Notes: a model not told the origin generated them from the letters alone. 64,000 bases of DNA from Bacillota bacterium (GCA_023426245.1 JAFABB010000042.1:1-64000), one strand, 5' to 3'. Counted from the first letter of the stretch, positions 53,164-61,865 are shown. A program made the numbers and translations.

Positions 53164-53589
53164 TTACTTCAATCTACCTCTTATATAATCCATTCTACCC
53201 ATATGGTAGGAAAAATCTCTGTCAGGAAACAGTTTAGGCAAAAGTTCCACAGCAAGTTCTACATTCTCTAACACAATATTTTTATTGATTCTAACCAAAT
53301 TCGGAAAATCATCCGGAATATCAATATAAAAATATTGCCAGCCCCGGACCGCGCAACTTGCAATCATTGCTTCAAGGTATTCTTCAAGAGTTAAATTCAT
53401 TGGGAAATAGGCGCTATTATCATAAAAGTAGATCTGCGGAAAATCTCCCACTTCTCTTAAAAAACAACCATACCTTCCATCGTCTCCCCATGATTGTTTT
53501 TCAAACCAGTTTAATTTTTTCAATAATTCTAATTCTTTTTCGTCTGGTTGATGTTCATTGATAGAATTGGATACATCCCAAAAATCCAT
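53164..53589 (-). CDS. Hypothetical immunity-island protein
   Basis: 141 residues: ELLKKLNWFEKQSWGDDGRY, GCFLREVGDFPQIYFYDNSA, YFPMNLTLEEYLEAMIASCA and FPDRDFSYHMGRMDYIRGR. SUKH-like in general arrangement (FPMNLTLEEYLEAMI) but lacking the usual N-terminal motif. Start ATG 53589 with GGGGGTGAG further upstream. Confidence 0.65.
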   Translation of the reverse strand: MDFWDVSNSINEHQPDEKELELLKKLNWFEKQSWGDDGRYGCFLREVGDFPQIYFYDNSAYFPMNLTLEEYLEAMIASCAVRGWQYFYIDIPDDFPNLVRINKNIVLENVELAVELLPKLFPDRDFSYHMGRMDYIRGRLK

Positions 53590-53599
53590 GCCTAACTGC

Positions 53600-53690
53600 G
53601 ACTCACCCCCTGAGATCTATTTTGCTTTATTGTTACTCTTGAGCCATCCCCCTCTCTTCGAAAAGAGAGGGGGACTAAGGGGGTGAGTTG
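53600..53690. repeat. Nested inverted repeat in the intergenic space
   Basis: Outer arms ACTCACCCCC (53601-53610) and GGGGGTGAGT (53679-53688); inner arms CCCCCTCTC (53648-53656) and GAGAGGGGG (53665-53673). Palindromic element without coding capacity; the outer arms resemble the GGGGTGA...TCACCCC hairpins at 57620 and 60528. Confidence 0.65.
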
Positions 53691-53728
53691 CTTTTAGACA
53701 TCCTGAATCTATGGAAGCAAAATTTATT

Positions 53729-54565
53729 TCACCCTATATAGATAAGCAATTGATCCAGTTTTTCTTTATTGATTAATTTATCCTGCGCCAAATTAAGCAT
53801 GCATAGGATAAACATCTCCGACATATCTTCCCCCTGAAAACGATCAAGGAATTCCGGCAATGAACAGCCCGGGCCAACCTTCTTATAAAAAGCGAGTGTA
53901 AGTATGTAGCAAGCAATACTGATAATATGATCCAAAAATAAAAGAAGCTCAGGGTTTCTTATCTCCAAGGTAAGCTCAACAATATCCGAACCATCTGCGC
54001 TGTCCAAAAGTGGGTACAACTCATCGATTGCAATACCTGTTCCCTGTACAAAACCTTTGCAGGTTTGAAGAGTTCTTTCCGTAACCTCCACCCAAGAACT
54101 GCCGTCCGCTAATTCTTCAGCTTCGGGTGAACCATCCTGTGCATGATATTGCTTCGTATCCTCCAATAGCATTTCACCTATTACAACCAGCAGGCTTCCA
54201 AGCTCCATATCGGATAACGATTCAAGACTTCCCAGCCATTCCAGCGGCTTTCGATATTCCGACAGCAGCTTGGGAATTTTCAGCAGGACCTCTTGTTCCG
54301 GCTGAAAATTATCCGCCTGATACTGATAATTCTTTGCATGTTTAAAAAATAAATCCTCACTCGTCTTGTAACGCTCGATTACTTTCGCTTTTTCATCGAA
54401 TGCCATTTCATAACCAAAACCGTCCATCAGACAATGGGCCTTGGTTTTACTGCTGAAATATATCAATAAATCACCAAAATCGGGATTGTTTTTCAAGGCA
54501 TCGGCTACATTCGGAGCAATCAGCTTCCCGATAAATAATTTCTCCAAAATCTCGTTCCGGGACAT
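53729..54565 (-). CDS. Hypothetical immunity-island protein, 278 residues
   Basis: Largest unknown of the island besides the Sel1 protein. Helix-rich, acidic: NEILEKLFIGKLIAPNVADA, HCLMDGFGYEMAFDEKAKVI, WLGSLESLSDMELGSLLVVI, GSSWVEVTERTLQTCKGFVQ. A hydrophobic helix at ~215-235 (LLLFLDHIISIACYILTLAF) may be buried or membrane-associated. No family recognised. Start ATG 54565 after AAGAGGTGGGG. Confidence 0.65.
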   Translation of the reverse strand: MSRNEILEKLFIGKLIAPNVADALKNNPDFGDLLIYFSSKTKAHCLMDGFGYEMAFDEKAKVIERYKTSEDLFFKHAKNYQYQADNFQPEQEVLLKIPKLLSEYRKPLEWLGSLESLSDMELGSLLVVIGEMLLEDTKQYHAQDGSPEAEELADGSSWVEVTERTLQTCKGFVQGTGIAIDELYPLLDSADGSDIVELTLEIRNPELLLFLDHIISIACYILTLAFYKKVGPGCSLPEFLDRFQGEDMSEMFILCMLNLAQDKLINKEKLDQLLIYIG

Positions 54566-54609
54566 AACCCCACCTCTTTATTAGCACTATTTAACTCATA
54601 GCATACTTA

Positions 54610-55074
54610 TTAATAGCATCTGTGGAAAACGGAATCGACTGTTTCTTGATATCTATCATCACTATCTTTTATTTCAGTCAATATCTTTATTATTTGATTT
54701 CTTGTATCGTTGTCTACTTTATTTATTGCATCGCTAAAATGTTGGGTGAATGATTCTTTTCTTAAAATCATTTTTGTCAACTTTACAGCACACCTTTTAC
54801 CTTGTGGAAACATTCGGTTCATATTGAAAACCAGTTCATGGATCCCAGCACTCTCACCACATTTGTGGCAAAGATGTATTATGCATTTCATTATCATCTC
54901 TGAGGCTGATGGAAAATCGATGTCGTCTTCAAAGATCGAACATAACTCTTTGATTACAGTTAGATCCCCGTCATGATATATTTCTGAAAGTAGATCTTCA
55001 AAAACCTCAATACTGTCATCTTCACCTAAAAATCTCATTTTATTTAATTGATTTATCGCGCTCTGTAAATCCAA
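54610..55074 (-). CDS. Imm30-like immunity protein
   Basis: 154 residues from TTG 55074, which follows TGAGGAGTG at normal spacing; no ATG is better placed. Helical-repeat protein: LNKMRFLGEDDSIEVFEDLL, VIKELCSIFEDDIDFPSASE, IHELVFNMNRMFPQGKRCAV and KLTKMILRKESFTQHFSDAI. This order fits Imm30 (immunity in Firmicute toxin loci). Tentative at family level. Confidence 0.6.
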   Translation of the reverse strand: MDLQSAINQLNKMRFLGEDDSIEVFEDLLSEIYHDGDLTVIKELCSIFEDDIDFPSASEMIMKCIIHLCHKCGESAGIHELVFNMNRMFPQGKRCAVKLTKMILRKESFTQHFSDAINKVDNDTRNQIIKILTEIKDSDDRYQETVDSVFHRCY

Positions 55075-55133
55075 TATATATCACTCCTCAATCCACATTA
55101 ACAGCACAATCTACCATCCCTATGATTACATCT

Positions 55134-55514
55134 TCACTTTTCCTTAATAAATTCCATCAATTCCTCACGTTCAAACATATGAATCAGTTCTCTGGCGGTA
55201 TATTTACCTGCTTTCAAATCCAAATCCGCCCCTTTGGTAATTAAGTATTTGGCTATTTCATACATCCTTGGATCTTTTTTGCTTACGGCATAGATTAAAG
55301 GGGTGTTTTCATGTTTATTGCGGCAGTCAATCTCCGCTCCCGCCTCAACCAATAATTTGGTGATTGCTAAATCGTAATTCATTACCGCGATATGTAAATA
55401 AGTATCTCCGTCGCCGTCTCTATAATTTAGGTCATACCCTTCCTTTATTGCTTCTTTTACCATCTCAATATTATGATGAGCTATTTCATATTTCAGTTTT
55501 TCCCGCGGATCCAT
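55134..55514 (-). CDS. Ankyrin-repeat protein, 126 residues (copy 1)
   Basis: Three to four ankyrin repeats: GYDLNYRDGDGDTYLHIAVM, AGAEIDCRNKHENTPLIYAV, KGADLDLKAGKYTARELIHM. Ankyrin proteins of this size are common as immunity or linker genes in toxin islands. Nearly the same protein is encoded at 56691-57071, showing tandem duplication with the following gene. Start ATG 55514 after AAGGAGGAG. Confidence 0.8.
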   Translation of the reverse strand: MDPREKLKYEIAHHNIEMVKEAIKEGYDLNYRDGDGDTYLHIAVMNYDLAITKLLVEAGAEIDCRNKHENTPLIYAVSKKDPRMYEIAKYLITKGADLDLKAGKYTARELIHMFEREELMEFIKEK

Positions 55515-55552
55515 AATTGTCTCCTCCTTGTTCCGTCGCCCATGATAGGGTA

Positions 55553-56674
55553 TTAATCAAGCCAAGACAGTGTCTTCCCTGAATATTTCCGAACCGTTTC
55601 CACCATTTTTTGGACACCTACACCATAATCATTGACAGCATTTTTACTTGCCCCATATTCAAAAAATAATTTCACCATCGCATCATCTTTGAAATCATGC
55701 CTATCATACTCAGAAAGCGCTTTTATTACCGGAGTATTTCCCCATGCGTCTCGAATATCGACATCGGCTCCTCTGTCCAATAAACTTTTGGCAATATCGA
55801 TTTCCCATGTCTCGGCTATCAGATGTAACAATGATTTTCCACTCTCTCGATAGTTGGGATCAAATTCATTATTATTTATAAGTTCTCTCACAGCATCATA
55901 CTTTTCATAACATATATTTAGCCAAATACTTCCTTCAACCGCCATAATGTCTCCAACCTTCATTTCCTTAATCTTTCTTTGACAATACTTTTTACAATTT
56001 CCACTACAACCGTCACATGCATCCTCTCTTGCAATCCGTTGATAATAAAATTCCGCTTTCTTCAAATCCTTTTCAATGCCGTTGCCATAATAAAATAAAT
56101 CACCGATTGCTTTGGCGTTGCAAAATACATCTTGCTTTAGCGCTTTATCAAGATATTGAACCGATTTTAAAGGGTTATGTATTTCTTTGTTCTCATCGAG
56201 ATATAGTTCCGGCATTTTGCCATACATAATAGCCATCGTATAATCACTGACATTTTGGTTATCTGTTTGGAATATTTTTTCGGCATTCAAATAGTAGGCA
56301 ATGGCCTCCGCTTTTTTATGTTCCAGTTGCAAAATATTTCCCATTAACATCCATGCCATTACTTTATTGTTTTTTATGGCTTCTGCCAATATTTCTTTGG
56401 CTTTTTCACTATTCTTGCTTATTCCCTGACCGCGGAACAACTTATCCGCTACTCGAATCTGCGCATCCAGCATACCCTCACTTGCGCAGAGTTCAAATAG
56501 ATGAAAAGCCTTGGTATCATCCATTGGAACTTCTATTCCTTGTTCATACAACCTGGCGATTTGATAAATAGCGTGTATATCTTCTTCCCCGGCCTTTTCC
56601 ATCAAATCTTTCGGGAAGTTATTGATATCACTGGCGACAATTTCTCGTACTTCGTTCCACACGGCATATTCCAT
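55553..56674 (-). CDS. Sel1-repeat plus ankyrin-repeat protein
   Basis: 373 residues. Residues ~30-235: Sel1-like repeats (AIYQIARLYEQGIEVPMDDT, AFHLFELCASEGMLDAQIRV, AIGDLFYYGNGIEKDLKKAE). A Cys cluster at ~218-232 (C-DGCSGNC-KYC-) may bind metal. Residues ~245-373: ankyrin repeats (GADVDIRDAWGNTPVIKALS, FFEYGASKNAVNDYGVGVQK). Weak ribosome site (GAAAGG adjacent to ATG 56674). The ankyrin half is duplicated as the gene at 57109-57501. Confidence 0.75.
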   Translation of the reverse strand: MEYAVWNEVREIVASDINNFPKDLMEKAGEEDIHAIYQIARLYEQGIEVPMDDTKAFHLFELCASEGMLDAQIRVADKLFRGQGISKNSEKAKEILAEAIKNNKVMAWMLMGNILQLEHKKAEAIAYYLNAEKIFQTDNQNVSDYTMAIMYGKMPELYLDENKEIHNPLKSVQYLDKALKQDVFCNAKAIGDLFYYGNGIEKDLKKAEFYYQRIAREDACDGCSGNCKKYCQRKIKEMKVGDIMAVEGSIWLNICYEKYDAVRELINNNEFDPNYRESGKSLLHLIAETWEIDIAKSLLDRGADVDIRDAWGNTPVIKALSEYDRHDFKDDAMVKLFFEYGASKNAVNDYGVGVQKMVETVRKYSGKTLSWLD

Positions 56675-56690
56675 CCTTTCAATTCCATCA

Positions 56691-57071
56691 TTACTTTTCC
56701 TTGATAAACCCCATCAATTCCTCATCTTCAAACATATGAATCAGTTCTCTGGCAGTATATTTGCCGGCTTTCAAATCCAAATCCGCCCCTTGGGTGATTA
56801 AGTATTTGGCGATCTCATACATCCGGGGATCCGTTTGACTTACGGCAGAGATTAGAGGGGCGTTTTCGTGTTTATTGCAGCAATCGTTCTCCACTCCCGC
56901 CTCAACTAATAATTTTGTAATTTCTAGATCATAATTCATTATTGCTATATGTAAATAGGTGTCTCCATCTCTGTCTCTGTAATTTAGGTCACACCCCTTC
57001 TTCATTGCTTCTTTTAAGCTCTCAATATCATGATGAGCTATTTTGTATCCCAGTTCTTCCCGCGGATCCAT
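56691..57071 (-). CDS. Ankyrin-repeat protein, 126 residues (copy 2)
   Basis: Paralogue of 55134-55514, same length and most residues (GCDLNYRDRDGDTYLHIAIM, GADLDLKAGKYTARELIHMF). Start ATG 57071 after AAGGAGGCGAC. Sixteen bp upstream of the Sel1/ankyrin gene. Confidence 0.8.
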   Translation of the reverse strand: MDPREELGYKIAHHDIESLKEAMKKGCDLNYRDRDGDTYLHIAIMNYDLEITKLLVEAGVENDCCNKHENAPLISAVSQTDPRMYEIAKYLITQGADLDLKAGKYTARELIHMFEDEELMGFIKEK

Positions 57072-57108
57072 GGTAGTCGCCTCCTTGTTCCGTCACCCAT
57101 GATAGCCA

Positions 57109-57501
57109 TTAACCAAGCCAAGACAGTGTTTTACCGGAATATTTCCGAACCATTGCCAACATTTTTTGGACACCTACACCATATTGATTGACAGCATCTT
57201 TACTTGCCCCGTATTCAAAAAGTAATTTCACCATGGCATCATCTTCGAAATCATTCCGGTCATACTCGGCAAGGGCTTTCATTACCGGAGTATTTCCATA
57301 TGAATCTCTTATATCAACATCCGTTCCCCGGTCCAATAAACTTTCGGCAATATCGACTTCCATCGTTTCGGCTATCAAACACAGTAATGGCATCCCCCTT
57401 TTTATACAGTCGGGAGCAATTTCATTATTCTTTAGTTGTTCCCTTATCTGATCATAATTCTCATAACGTGTATCAAACCAAATACTCTCTGCTGTCTTCA
57501 T
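57109..57501 (-). CDS. Ankyrin-repeat protein, duplicate of the C-terminal half of the Sel1/ankyrin gene
   Basis: 130 residues from ATG 57501 (AAGGAGG eight bases upstream; an in-frame start at 57549 precedes it). Aligns end to end with residues ~245-373 of the Sel1/ankyrin protein: GTDVDIRDSYGNTPVMKALA, EYGASKDAVNQYGVGVQK, VRKYSGKTLSWL at both C-termini. The Sel1 half is missing, so this is a shortened copy with its own start. Confidence 0.75.
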   Translation of the reverse strand: MKTAESIWFDTRYENYDQIREQLKNNEIAPDCIKRGMPLLCLIAETMEVDIAESLLDRGTDVDIRDSYGNTPVMKALAEYDRNDFEDDAMVKLLFEYGASKDAVNQYGVGVQKMLAMVRKYSGKTLSWLG

Positions 57502-57533
57502 ACAAGCGGCCTCCTTGAAGCTATCCGAACATT

Positions 57534-57632
57534 TCAGTAATATCTCCAACCCACAATATCAGGCAATTTATTCCCGTCAATAATTTCGCTACACTTTTCA
57601 CGGAGTCCTATAACATCTTGGGGTGATTTATT
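57534..57632 (-). pseudogene. 3' scrap of the duplicated 131/141-residue family
   Basis: Open minus-strand codons between two TGAs end in DVIGLREKCSEIIDGNKLPD then IVGWRYY and stop at 57536-57534. IIDGNKLPDIVGW matches FIDGDKLPDIVRW of the intact protein at 61440-61865. The palindromic hairpin GGGGTGA...TCACCCC (57620-57639) lies at its upstream end. Confidence 0.5.
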
Positions 57633-57639
57633 TCACCCC
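57620..57639. repeat. Dispersed palindromic repeat, copy 1
   Basis: GGGGTGATTTATTTCACCCC, preceded by GGAGTCCTATAACAT. The same hairpin and the same preceding words (GGAGTCCTATGACAT) occur at 60501-60547, and a looser GGGGTGATAAAGTTCACCC at about 57784. Confidence 0.7.
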
Positions 57640-57896
57640 TATTTCCCCATTCCACCCTCACCAAATCGGCCAAGACGTGAAATGAAAATATGCCATATTC
57701 CCAAATGAGGTGATATATCCGTTACGATATTATACTTTTTCAAGATTATTACTTTTGTTTCAGGATGAACAAAATATTCCGGAGGGGTGATAAAGTTCAC
57801 CCTTTGCACAAGAAGGGACGAGATATTTTTGTCGAAATAATTATTAAATAAGCAATTCACCGAATAGAAAAAATTATTAAAAAGAGGTGGGTATTC

Positions 57897-58403
57897 ATGG
57901 TTAAAAAAATATTGATGATGGTTTTAGTGACCATTGTGGCATTACTTGGTGTTGATTTTGTTGTTTATGCAATGGATGCGGCAGAAACGGGTTACCCGGA
58001 AAATTGTCTCACATTTGGTGTTAAGCCTTTTATTTCTGTGGAATATGAACGATGTCTTGTCAATCAACTGGATTTGGTGGTCAATTATAGTTTTCTTCCA
58101 AATATATTCAGTTCCGGGGACAATGACAAGTTTACCATTTATTCGCTGGGCTTAAGCTATTATCCGCTGAGCGATTCGTTGCAAGGCGTTTATATCGGAG
58201 CGGAGGCAAACCGGTTCAAAATGACAGGCAGCTTTTTGGGGCTTAAATTCAAGAATAATTCTTATGATGATGGTTATGCCCTTTCCTTAGGCTATAAAAA
58301 AGTCTTTGGTTCCGGGTTTGCTCTTGATTTGGGTGCCAAAAAATATTTTTTTGATGATGACAATGGAACCATGGCCTTTTTTGATCTTGGCTTTGGTTGG
58401 TAA
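57897..58403 (+). CDS. Small outer-membrane beta-barrel-like protein
   Basis: 168 residues on the plus strand within a minus-strand island. Signal peptide 1-26 (VKKILMMVLVTIVALLGVDF). Mature part consists of alternating-residue strands with turns: LDLVVNYSFLPNIF, FTIYSLGLSYYPL, VYIGAEANRFKM, GYALSLGYKKVFG, GFALDLGAKKYFF and the end AFFDLGFGW, terminal aromatic after a beta strand as BAM substrates need. About eight strands expected. Start ATG 57897 after AGAGGTGGG. Has its own terminator, so monocistronic. Confidence 0.75.
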   Translation: MVKKILMMVLVTIVALLGVDFVVYAMDAAETGYPENCLTFGVKPFISVEYERCLVNQLDLVVNYSFLPNIFSSGDNDKFTIYSLGLSYYPLSDSLQGVYIGAEANRFKMTGSFLGLKFKNNSYDDGYALSLGYKKVFGSGFALDLGAKKYFFDDDNGTMAFFDLGFGW

Positions 58404-58425
58404 TACCCATTTTACTGTAGAGTAT

Positions 58426-58485
58426 CAAGAAAAGGGGTGTTGCGCAATGAACTTGAAAAGTTAATGAGCAAAGCCCCTTTTCTTG
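58426..58485. terminator. Bidirectional terminator between the barrel gene and the ion-channel gene
   Basis: CAAGAAAAGGGG (58426-58437) pairs perfectly with CCCCTTTTCTTG (58474-58485). The loop is 36 bases; T-runs exist on both strands. Confidence 0.6.
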
Positions 58486-58522
58486 CATAAATGGTCTTCA
58501 AGCTATTGTAGAAACCTAAAAC

Positions 58523-60442
58523 TTATTCCTCGGCTAATACGATCACCTTATCCTTTTCAGTAAAGGTCACCATCTCCGACTTGTTCGCGTTCACCCGAAC
58601 TCCATAGGCGAGTGTCGCATCTCTCCCTTGATGATCCAAGCGGTAACCGATGGCAATCTCATTCTGACGACGGGCTGCTTCGCTCACTGTATAGAAGTTT
58701 ACCGGTACGCCAGGTTTCACATAGTTTAATGCCGGTTTCAAATAGAGTTCGGCGCCATCGGGATCGAAAAGATCGGCAAAGACAGGCATTAGTTCCTTAT
58801 TCTCGGCCACCTGCGACATCATTAGGCTGATCAGCCGGTCGCTGACAATGAAATCATCAGCATGAGCGATCTCCGCCAATTCTCGGTTTTTGACATCCAA
58901 CATTTCGCTGGTGATTGAAAAGACGGAGTTGGTTTTCTCGGCAATATCCCTTAAATGAAGTAATGTTACCAAGGTTTGAGCATCCGCCGATTCTTCATCC
59001 AACATCCCGGAATAACTAAGGACGATGATATGCTGGTAGGTAGGAATATCTAAATCATCAAGGATTTGACGGTCGACCGTATCTCCCGGATAGAACTTGA
59101 CCTTTTGATTCCTCCACTCCCTGTTGCGATTATTGATTGCTTTGGCAACTTCCTCCCAAGTCTCAGGCAGATTGGCGACTACAGTTACCTCCGAGTCCGC
59201 CGGCATATAATTATCAAGCTCGTTGACGATCGTCATACCCCAGGCATTCCATCCCAAAACCAAAGTCCGTTCCGGAGGACGCTGTTCCCTTTGAGCGCTT
59301 TGGATAGCCGCTTCATTAATCTTATAATCGGTCAGTCCCGAAAGACGAATGGTATCATCATCCTCTGAAATGGCAATAAGCTTGTCCCCAACTTGAATCG
59401 CAGTTTCAAATGGAGGTTTTAATTGAACCCGGCCATCCTTGAACCGTATCCCGATCAGCGTCGAATCTTCATATGCCATCATTGCTTGACCGAAAGTCTT
59501 GCCGGTCAGTTTCTTTTCCTGGTTAAAGTAAATCTCATCACCGCCAAAATCCAGCAACTCGGTATAAACAATGGAAAGGCCCGATTGGCAACAGGTTTGA
59601 ACCGCAATCCGGGCAATCAGATCTCCCGCCAACAAAAGTTGAACCTCATCCCGGCCCACCATTTTAGCAACTTGTAGATTCTTGGGCTCCCGAACCTCGG
59701 CCACAATGTGATAAGGATCTTTCCGGCGGCCCGGATTGTTTGTAATCGCCAGAATTGTTTTGATCACCTGAATATCCGGGTCCCCCTCTTCCGGGGCCAA
59801 CACCAGAATCACTTTAGCGTCGTTGGGATTAACCATTTCCAAATCGTTCAACCGCATTGGATTGCCACTTCGGCAGACAATTCTGGTCCTTCCGGTAGAA
59901 CCTAGCTTGGAGCGGATCTCCTCCTCCATCTCCACCTTATCCCGATCCGCCAGAATAACAACACAAGAATGGTGTTTATTGCTATTGGCCACGACCAACT
60001 CAGAGATAATGGCGGTCACATGGGATGACCAGCCGAGAATGACGGTATGCCCGCGCTCAACCACAAAGGATTTTCCCTTCCGGAGATTTTCCAATTTCTG
60101 CTCAATACCAGTATTTAAAATACCAATCAAGGTGCTGACGATAAAAATACCGCCTAAAGTCACCACCAACATCAAGGCCATAAAGAGAAGTCCGCCCGTA
60201 TCCCCGGCAATGGTTCCGGAGTCCATCGCCCGCATCAGGCTCATCCACATGACTTGCAGAAAGTTCAACGGTTTCCCATCTTGATCCAGCGCAGACCGGG
60301 TAAGATTTAGCGCCAGGGAAACTCCTGAAATCAGAATTAAAGACAATACTGCCAACCAACCGATTAAAGCCACCGAACCTTTGGATAAAATATTATCAAA
60401 CCAGTAATTCAAACGATTTTTAAGTGTTTTTTTCCGTAACAT
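58523..60442 (-). CDS. CASTOR/POLLUX-type ion channel with RCK domains
   Basis: 639 residues. N-terminal membrane part: helix ~22-46 (SVALIGWLAVLSLILISGVS), a pore-like segment SLMRAMDSGTIAGDTGG, helix ~83-107. After a basic linker, a Rossmann/RCK module (HTVILGWSSHVTAIISELVV, VVILADRDKVEMEEEIRSKL, VCRSGNPMRLNDLEMVNPND) and a second one (TLVLGWNAWGMTIVNELDNY). These signatures, especially RGHTVILGWS and GNP...L..V, are those of plant CASTOR/POLLUX and actinobacterial relatives. Ion selectivity is not readable from the pore segment. Start ATG 60442 after GGAAAGGA. Not obviously linked to its immunity-type neighbours. Confidence 0.88.
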   Translation of the reverse strand: MLRKKTLKNRLNYWFDNILSKGSVALIGWLAVLSLILISGVSLALNLTRSALDQDGKPLNFLQVMWMSLMRAMDSGTIAGDTGGLLFMALMLVVTLGGIFIVSTLIGILNTGIEQKLENLRKGKSFVVERGHTVILGWSSHVTAIISELVVANSNKHHSCVVILADRDKVEMEEEIRSKLGSTGRTRIVCRSGNPMRLNDLEMVNPNDAKVILVLAPEEGDPDIQVIKTILAITNNPGRRKDPYHIVAEVREPKNLQVAKMVGRDEVQLLLAGDLIARIAVQTCCQSGLSIVYTELLDFGGDEIYFNQEKKLTGKTFGQAMMAYEDSTLIGIRFKDGRVQLKPPFETAIQVGDKLIAISEDDDTIRLSGLTDYKINEAAIQSAQREQRPPERTLVLGWNAWGMTIVNELDNYMPADSEVTVVANLPETWEEVAKAINNRNREWRNQKVKFYPGDTVDRQILDDLDIPTYQHIIVLSYSGMLDEESADAQTLVTLLHLRDIAEKTNSVFSITSEMLDVKNRELAEIAHADDFIVSDRLISLMMSQVAENKELMPVFADLFDPDGAELYLKPALNYVKPGVPVNFYTVSEAARRQNEIAIGYRLDHQGRDATLAYGVRVNANKSEMVTFTEKDKVIVLAEE

Positions 60443-60527
60443 GCCGACAGATCCTTTCCATTTATAGCAATATAAATGATTATTCGCTATCTTTTTCTTG
60501 GAGTCCTATGACATTTGTTTTAACGAA

Positions 60528-60547
60528 GGGGTGATTTATTTCACCCC
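60528..60547. repeat. Dispersed palindromic repeat, copy 2
   Basis: GGGGTGATTTATTTCACCCC, identical to 57620-57639. Downstream words on the minus strand read VIGLQEKDSE then stop, a further trace of the gene scrap seen at 57534-57632. Confidence 0.7.
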
Positions 60548-60552
60548 TATTT

Positions 60553-61044
60553 TCACATCCCGTTGGAATTATCGTCGAATTGGCCGATAAAAGCTTTATA
60601 ATCTTCTCTGCGCTTCAAAAGTATTTCATAATTTAATTCCCCGGGCTTTAGCTCCGTTTGGACAATTAACTTACCCTGATTATCCCATTCTTTGTAACTC
60701 AGTTGTACACCCTGTTCATTGTTACTTAAGGATTTCATCATACCATTCTCATGGAAACATTCCATTTTCCCGAACACCATACCATACTGTATCATTTGTT
60801 GGCATTTTAGATTTCCATTTTCATAAAACGACCTGTAGACTCCATGCGATAAACCGTTTTGATAGAAGCGATAATAAGCTAGATTCCCATTTTGGTAGAG
60901 TTCATACGCCACACCTGAAAATGGTTTTCCTTCCTCATCTTCAGGGTTGTCCAAAATGAAATTGCCGTCATAAGAATACCATAGGCATTCAAAATCAACC
61001 CCGATACTTTTAATATGTTCCATTGAATCATTGCTAAGCTCCAT
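60553..61044 (-). CDS. MORN-repeat antitoxin component (YwqK-like)
   Basis: 163 residues from ATG 61044, nine bases after AAGGGG (ATG 61050 is too close; a GTG at 61068 precedes the site). MORN/YwqK repeats: GVAYELYQNGNLAYYRFYQN, GLSHGVYRSFYENGNLKCQQ, MVFGKMECFHENGMMKSLS and YKEWDNQGKLIVQTEL. In B. subtilis YwqK is the immunity protein of the LXG toxin YwqJ, next to endonuclease V (ywqL). Here the toxin is absent. Confidence 0.8.
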   Translation of the reverse strand: MELSNDSMEHIKSIGVDFECLWYSYDGNFILDNPEDEEGKPFSGVAYELYQNGNLAYYRFYQNGLSHGVYRSFYENGNLKCQQMIQYGMVFGKMECFHENGMMKSLSNNEQGVQLSYKEWDNQGKLIVQTELKPGELNYEILLKRREDYKAFIGQFDDNSNGM

Positions 61045-61181
61045 ATCCATCAACCCCTTACTTATCACTTTACAAAGGAATTATGGCATTGACCATTGAA
61101 CCACGCCTAAAGTTTTCCATGAAGATTACATTATTTCAGCAATATAAATACCAAATATAATAAGTGCTAGTCCATTTTCGC

Positions 61182-61392
61182 TTATTTTATAACAATCAAA
61201 TCTCCATCGCAAAACCCTGTAGTAATATGGTCGGCATTTATAATCTCTAAATCTTTTAATTCCACAATTAGTTCTTGTAGATTTCAATAATAACATTTAA
61301 AAAATCTTCCCATTTTATATCTTCTACCACTTCAAAATTTGGGCAATCCCTCTGAGTAGGAACAAAATCTTCTTCACACGCCCAATCACTAT
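61182..61392 (-). pseudogene. Truncated, frameshifted copy of the 49725-50111 gene
   Basis: Two in-frame pieces in different frames match the intact protein: SDWACEEDFVPTQRDCPNFE ... KWEDFLNVII on the upstream side and LEIINADHITTGFCDGDLIV-type sequence to the TAA at 61184-61182. A small deletion near 61275-61285 shifts the frame, and the first ~60 codons are gone. Confidence 0.8.
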
Positions 61393-61439
61393 TTGCATGT
61401 AACTCGTGATAACTTCCAAATAACATAGGGACGCCATCT

Positions 61440-61865
61440 CTACCCCCTATGACAGTCTCTCGAACCTGAGTCATAAAACATTTCCGTCATATCATGCCAA
61501 CGTACAATATCCGGCAGTTTATCCCCGTCAATAAAAGCCTCAAACAACCGCTTCACAGTGTTAATATCGATTACTTGATCTGATTTGACTCGAACCACCG
61601 ACCCTGAAATAATGATCCTTTTCTCCCCGTCACTCTTTGAATTCAATAAGCCCGCTTTCCAATGGGCAAATGTACCATCTTGGGCTGTTATCCTAACCTC
61701 TACGGTAAATTCGATAGGGCCACCGCCAACTTGAATATAATTTCCTTGATCGTCCTCTAATGATGCATAGGAATTTCCTACTCCGTCAAGTTTGGCTATC
61801 GCCTCTAATACCTGCTGTTTTTCCGGGCCTACAATCCTCCGGCCGTTTTGAGATTCAAAAACCAT
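61440..61865 (-). CDS. Hypothetical immunity-island protein, intact member of a repeatedly decayed family
   Basis: 141 residues: NGRRIVGPEKQQVLEAIAKL, DGVGNSYASLEDDQGNYIQV, GGPIEFTVEVRITAQDGTFA, KRIIISGSVVRVKSDQVIDI and FIDGDKLPDIVRWHDM. The C-terminus is ten residues longer than in the 50269-50664 copy, because that copy ends at a TGA in a T7 run. No family recognised. Weak ribosome site before ATG 61865. Scraps of the same family occur at 53025-53110 and 57534-57632. Confidence 0.7.
   Translation of the reverse strand: MVFESQNGRRIVGPEKQQVLEAIAKLDGVGNSYASLEDDQGNYIQVGGGPIEFTVEVRITAQDGTFAHWKAGLLNSKSDGEKRIIISGSVVRVKSDQVIDINTVKRLFEAFIDGDKLPDIVRWHDMTEMFYDSGSRDCHRG

Noticed and set aside
57639..57860. 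73-codon minus-strand frame between the ankyrin gene and the barrel gene.
   Set aside because: No ribosome site, spans the palindromic repeat and the promoter of the plus-strand barrel gene.
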